DNA of 64,000 bases from Clytia hemisphaerica (taxonomy: Eukaryota; Cnidaria; Hydrozoa; Leptothecata; Clytiidae): assembly GCA_902728285.1 (NCBI GenBank), contig CACVBU010000638.1, forward strand, positions 186,001 through 250,000, in the 5' to 3' direction. The notes below the pieces were generated by a model. The model did not search any database, was not told the origin of the DNA, and saw only the letters and a list, made by a program, of their open reading frames with translations. Every line of letters starts with the position of its first letter. Within the stretch, counting starts at the first letter, position 1. This document shows positions 59,040 through 64,000 of this stretch, one piece after another. The translations under genes and the position numbers were made by a program.

Positions 59040-60289
59040 TTTTTTATACTGGGATGGATATATACCATTATATACCAGGTAAAAAAATATATTGAGGTAA
59101 AAATCTATTTGAAAGAGCAGAAGTAAATAATTTTCTTGCTTAGCAAAGACAACATAATTGTTGCTTTCATTATATGGGTGACGTGCTTTGAGTTTGTTTC
59201 TACATGCTCTGTTGACTATCTGGAAATTTTTATAGCATGCTGTTGATGAAATGCTTTGTTTGTAAAAATTTCTAAATATCTATGGATGTTTTACATTGCT
59301 TTTACATGACTGTCTTTAAAAAAGATATACTATCGTAACTAACTTGGTAGTGTCCACATCCGTCATCTAGGTTGGACAGCCTTTTTTAGAGCTGAAAATA
59401 ATACCGTAACTCTTGGTCTAATGTCGAAACCCATCCTCTAATTCCGACACCTTTTTTTCAGCTGAAATTTATAGAAAGGTTGAAACTGTTGCTCTTTGCT
59501 TAGTGGTCAGAGAGAAATAATCCTTTTTCAATCAGTGATTCAAGCTCTCATATTATTCCTTTTTCTAAAGAAGGGTGTCTAATTAGACGAGGGATGTCGA
59601 TATTAGACCAACTCACTGTAGAAGGTGGAAAGTTTTTTCTTTGCTTAGTGGTTGGAGAGGAAAAATCCTTTTTCAGTCAGTGATTCTAACTTTCATATTA
59701 TGTATATCTCTTAAGAAGAGTATCAAAATTGATGGGGAATGTCGATATTACAAATTTTAAAGCCAGATATAGAAATAAATTAAAAATGAGATTAGACATA
59801 TCTTAAAAAAAGTAATTGATAGTATTAAAGAACCCAGGGATCATACTCTCCAATATATACATATTAATTTTGTTGAAGTAATTTTGATCAAAACCTGATT
59901 TTGAAACGATTTTTATCATCTGTATTTGTGATAAATTTCTGATCAAAATGTACTTTAGTTTTATAAAATTCATATGCGGAATTGTGTCAATTTTATCTCC
60001 ATTAGGAAATATATTGACATATTATTTTAAACTTTGCTACATTTCTTAATTACAGCTGGTATTACCGTTACTCTTGGGGTAACTTTCATTACCTTTTAAT
60101 CACAGTATTTTCTGGTCCTTGGTTTTAATTAATTATATATCAGTGTTATTTTGATGCTGGAGTTTTATTGAAAAAACAAACATTGTGATTAAGAAAAGGT
60201 CTATTCATATCTTGCAGACCAGAGAAGTCTGCTGTTTGAAAGCTTTGAAAGTTATCCTTAATTAACCCCAATTAAAGGTAAATAATTAA
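59040..60289. other. No gene recognised
   Basis: AT-rich. At 59380-59610 two decayed inverted blocks (GGTCTAATGTCGAAAC and GTCGATATTAGACC) hint at an old MITE, and a partial second copy follows to 59750. Confidence 0.35.
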
Positions 60290-60297
60290 CTTGCAAT

Positions 60298-61344
60298 CAG
60301 TAGCGGCCTGGCTTAATTTTCTTGGTGGTGCAAAACATGAAATTGGCGCCCCTGTTTTTTTGTCCTTATTTGCGCCCTCCATCATTAACCATTAAGTGAA
60401 AATATTAAACTGTAAGAGCAGTGACTGGTGGAAAGTAACGCCCGGAAACTTTGAGTTATCTGTTTCCTTGTTATAATTTGAAATGTCATACTCATCTAGA
60501 AATGCCCCAATTTATACCGATTTAGCATAAAAAATAAAGCTCCTAAAATAAAAAACATGAGCTGTTGATACTTGAAATGGAAGTTTTATACCTAGTAAGT
60601 CGATTTGCTCAATATTTTTATTTTCTAAAACTTTTTCAGAAAAATTCATACCTGATAATCTTTAAACTTTTGCGGCACTGGTCTTACTTTACCCAGCTGG
60701 CACACAACGTTGTTTTAACGTTCAAATAACGTTATTTGGACGTTATGAATGTCAAATGGACGTTGTTTTGACGTTGTGTGCCGTCTGGGTACTGTCGATT
60801 AAAGATAAAATGGATGAAAGAGGCCCCAAAAGTCGAAGGTTGGCAGGAATAAGAGTTATTAGTAATTTTTGCGCCGCAGGCAAAAAAATTTTGTATGCAA
60901 AAGGTCAAACAGCTTACAAGATCTTCTAAAAAGGAGAAAGTTAGTCTTATGACCACAAAACACCACAGCGAGCATCAATAAGTTTCGATCTTTTTCTTTT
61001 TTGGCAATCTCTAATTTGGGGGGGGGGGTGAGCATCCTCTTTAACCCCTGGTGGATACACAACACTTCTCTTGCTTTGACTTTTTGCGATTCAATGTTGA
61101 TAGTATTTTTGAAAAAATTCAAGAGAAAGGATGCAAGAGCGTAAAATAAAACGAAGCGCCGCAGGCAAAAAAAAATAAACATTGCACTTATAGAAGGCGC
61201 TATAAACTTGTCGAAAGGCGCCAAATCGCCCAATCAAACATCAACTAAATTTTGGCGCCCCTTTGAAAAGCTCTTTTGGCGCCCCTCTCAGATCTTTCTG
61301 GGTGGTGCACTGCACACCCTGCACCCCCTGCCAGGCCGCCACTG
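60298..61344. repeat. Non-autonomous hAT-like element with 8-bp target duplication
   Basis: Ends CAGTAGCGGCCTGGC and, inverted, CAGTGGCGGCCTGGC. CTTGCAAT lies directly before (60290-60297) and directly after (61345-61352). CAGTGGCGG termini with 8-bp duplications are characteristic of hAT elements. The interior repeats TTGGCGCCCCT near both ends and CGCCGCAGGCAAAAAA twice. A 124-codon minus ORF has no transposase motif. It hosts the nested AACGTT element. Confidence 0.85.
60690..60791. repeat. AACGTT-array miniature element nested in the hAT-like element
   Basis: ACCCAGCTGGCACACAACGT on the left pairs with ACGTTGTGTGCCGTCTGGGT on the right. AACGTT-type words recur about seven times. Confidence 0.8.
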
Positions 61345-61958
61345 CTTGCAATAAACATTTTATGAAGTGAGGCAAGAAGTTTAATTTCTGTATTGTTTTA
61401 GATTTTTCGTATCATATCAGAGTATTGTGTTGTATTGTACCTATTATATATTTGTTTGATGTTTATTCTTATTGTTATGTTATCTTATTAATAATATTTA
61501 GCTAATGTAAAAATACTCAAAATCAAAACTAAGAGTTATGCTGTTCTGATACTGATATTGCAAACTTTCATATCATCAGATTGAAATAAAGTGTTTTTGT
61601 ATCTGTTTTGATTTTCAAAGAATGTAAACAACGAAAAAAACCATAGTTTACACAACCCTTTCCTAAAGGATGCAGTTACTACCTAGTATTTAAAAATAAA
61701 ATTTACTTTTTCTTGATAACACACATGTATATATCATATTATTATGAAACATTGTAGATAGATTTTTATATATATTGTACGTAGCAAAATATTGTTTAGG
61801 AAAAAATACTTGGATAAAATAAAAAAAAATAGTTGAATGTGTTTCTTGATCATCTCTTTTGCTTTTGTGATGAATTTACCTGCATGGATCTAGCGTTGGA
61901 GAATGCATGTAATTGTCTAATATAAATAAATAGTCCTTTTAACAAAATGTACAATATA

Positions 61959-62106
61959 GTAAGTGGCCCCAAAGGGTCGTTTTTCACGCTTCTCAAAGTA
62001 TATTTTCAAGAAAGTACACCGTAAAGGTCGATCGGCCAAATATTTTTTTTTCACATTGTAAAGGTCTGATTTCAAAGGTCTCATTTTTGGGCCGCACATG
62101 TGGTCG
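61959..62106. repeat. Decayed capped-element remnant
   Basis: GTAAAGGTC words in one orientation and a terminal GGGCCGCACATGTGGTCG recall the CACTGTAAGGGT elements. Caps lost. Confidence 0.35.
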
Positions 62107-63540
62107 TTTTGAAATCAAGTGGTTCTTTTTGTCTGTATTTTAGTGTGGATGTATCTTTTTTTTAACGTCTGTCTCACAATTTTTATAGGGTAAATTATAT
62201 CAAAGAATCATCAGTGCAGTGAATGTATCAAATTTGAGATGGTAATTTTGGTAGACTCTGATGATGAAATATGGGAAGATTGGTCATGCTTTTACTTGGA
62301 GGAGCCATCATACGATAAACTACAGATTATCTTGATATAAGGTAACACATTGAGATTTTACAGATATTATTCTTTTCTACCGAGGCGTGCTTACATGCCC
62401 AGAAAGCAAAATACACAGAAGAATTTCTCAAATTCTCTGCTCTCGCACAGAGCAGAAAGGGGAGAATAAGTTGTACTTCCTTTTGTAAAAAAGGCTGTGT
62501 ATGGTAGATAATGTTTTTAATATGATAAATGTACCTTTGGATACACATAAACAACGATAAATTTGATAAACAGAGATTTCGTGACTGACAGTTTATGACT
62601 GCCAAATAGCTAGGATCATATTATTTTATTTTTTACTATAATAATAATTGTGGTTTACTGTACTCTGTATGCTACACCCCTTCTCACAGACCCGGTAGAT
62701 TTCTTGTATTGCTTCTCAGGACCTCCTGAAAATGGTCCCTACTAGCAGTGTTTTAAGTACAGCTATTATCTGGAGTCTGGTACTTGATAAATAATTACTA
62801 GAAGACGTAGAAATAAAATTGATATTTTGCATGTTTAAGGGGGATACGACCTGACTGACGAAGAAAGCCAAATCATCTTCGATGAAAGTAGAACTTGGTG
62901 TCCTCTTTAAGGTCATGCTTTGATGTGACTTCTCTTTTCCTCCGCCATTTTATTTTCCTTTTGACAGTAGCTTTCCTCAAAATAACAAGTTCTACTCAAA
63001 AACCAGCAGAAGTGACCGTTTCGGGAAGTAAAAGCTGCCAAAATTACGCTAAATCACTGTAACTATGCAGCTGTAACTTCAGTTAAAAGCATCGAAATGT
63101 TGTGTTGTTGTCTTTAAAAAGACTAAGAAATGATGGAATGGTAATTTAAAGTTTGTTAGAGCTGGTGTCCATCCTAAAAATTTAGGTTTTTGAGGAAACT
63201 TCAGTAGTAATTTCGTACACCTTATTACTTTTTTATGGGTCAAATGGGCCCAAAAATCAATAAAAATTTATAAAAATCCACTAAAACGGATAATTTTACC
63301 CCCTGGTTTGTCCAGTTGCACTCTGAATGTGATAGTTTCAAGCCAGAATTGTAATTTTCCAGAGTATATTACACAAAGATCAAGTTAAAACTATTTTCGA
63401 AGATATTTTAGGCGAGATAAGCAGTGAAAATTGCTCAAATTAAATGTAAAAATTCAATAAAATGGGCATTTGAATCGTCAAAAATGAAACTAAATACAAT
63501 TGACAAGAAATTTTTCTGGTGTATCGCATCAAATTTTATC
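62107..63540. other. No gene recognised
   Basis: AT-rich. A 26-bp fragment of the ACACCCC MITE (ACACCCCTTCTCACAGACCC) lies at about 62674. No supported ORF. Confidence 0.35.
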
Positions 63541-63542
63541 AT

Positions 63543-63945
63543 ACATGCTTTTTTTTTATAAGCATATGTTTTTTGGGAAACAAGCTCAGTTATGCTTAGA
63601 GATATTTTAGACTCAGGCTCGAAGTATGTTTATGATATGCTTATTTTACCGAAAAATTTGAGTCTCCAATTTTTTCAAAATCTGTCGTTGCTATACATGA
63701 GGATATTTATAAGATTTTTCAGGAAAGTTGTGAACAATTGCCGCGTTTACGCTTTTATTTTTTAAAATTAAAATGCCGTTTGAAGACACGTTTTGTTAAT
63801 TTAATGCAGGCTGTGTACTGTATTAAACATTTTCACTTACACACCTCAAAAGCAAGCTCAGTAATATGCTTGTAATATGTTTATTTTTTAGACAAATTCA
63901 GGTCTTGGTATGCTTATAAACGTTATGCTTATAAAAAAAACATGT
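63543..63945. repeat. AAGCATA-array MITE, copy 2
   Basis: Left TACATGCTTTTTTTTATAAGCATATG, right GCTTATAAAAAAAACATGTTA inverted. The interior holds AGCTCAGTTATGCTTAG, TATGTTTATGATATGC and GCTTGTAATATG words. Confidence 0.65.
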
Positions 63946-64000
63946 TAAACAAAGTGTGTGCCTCATTAAAAGTTGTTTTGGTAGGTCCCAGTCTTATAAA

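Noticed and set aside
60859-61233. 124-codon minus-strand ORF inside the hAT-like element
   Set aside because: No hAT transposase motifs (no BED finger, no dimerisation region).

Overview
This window is animal nuclear DNA: AT-rich, with multi-exon genes (GT-AG introns), no bacterial-style operons, and very dense miniature transposons. A neuronal-calcium-sensor EF-hand gene, an RBM42-type splicing factor and a secreted multi-NIDO protein together indicate a metazoan. The repeats (AACGTT/CCCAGCTGGCACAC elements, a PHD-finger LINE ORF1, tRNA-derived SINEs, pogo-, mariner- and hAT-like MITEs) suggest an invertebrate, possibly an early-branching one. I cannot name the species.

Layout. Positions 1-548 (minus) hold the 5' part of a LINE-type ORF1 that runs off the left edge. 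Positions 4023-9164 (minus) are a complete two-exon neuronal calcium sensor (188 aa) whose 4.6-kb intron is packed with MITEs. Positions 9.2-20.6 kb have no convincing protein gene, only SINEs, tRNA-like sequences and MITEs. Positions 20628-42721 (minus) are one large gene that I assembled from 18 exons. Its 1,264-aa product has a signal peptide, five tandem NIDO-like modules, a Thr/Pro-rich mucin-like stalk and a short hydrophobic C-terminus (GPI signal or membrane anchor). All exon phases agree and every module is bounded by phase-1 introns. Positions 44095-47794 (minus) are a complete five-exon RBM42 homologue (313 aa). From 48 to 58 kb there are composite tandem repeats and inverted-repeat elements. 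Positions 58556-58870 (plus) are a small single-exon ORF (104 aa) with a TATA box and a polyA signal, not assignable to a family. Positions 59-64 kb hold a nested hAT-like element and repeat remnants.

Functionally the genes are unrelated neighbours: a calcium-signalling protein, a cell-surface or extracellular-matrix protein and a nuclear RNA-binding protein, all on the minus strand. Most of the remaining DNA is short non-autonomous transposons. Several are built from one short motif iterated in both orientations, and some terminate exactly at splice donors of the NIDO gene. The NIDO gene and these motif-array elements are the most interesting parts.

Coordinates are read by eye. Exon borders were checked by reading-frame phase and should be right to within a base or so; repeat borders are approximate.
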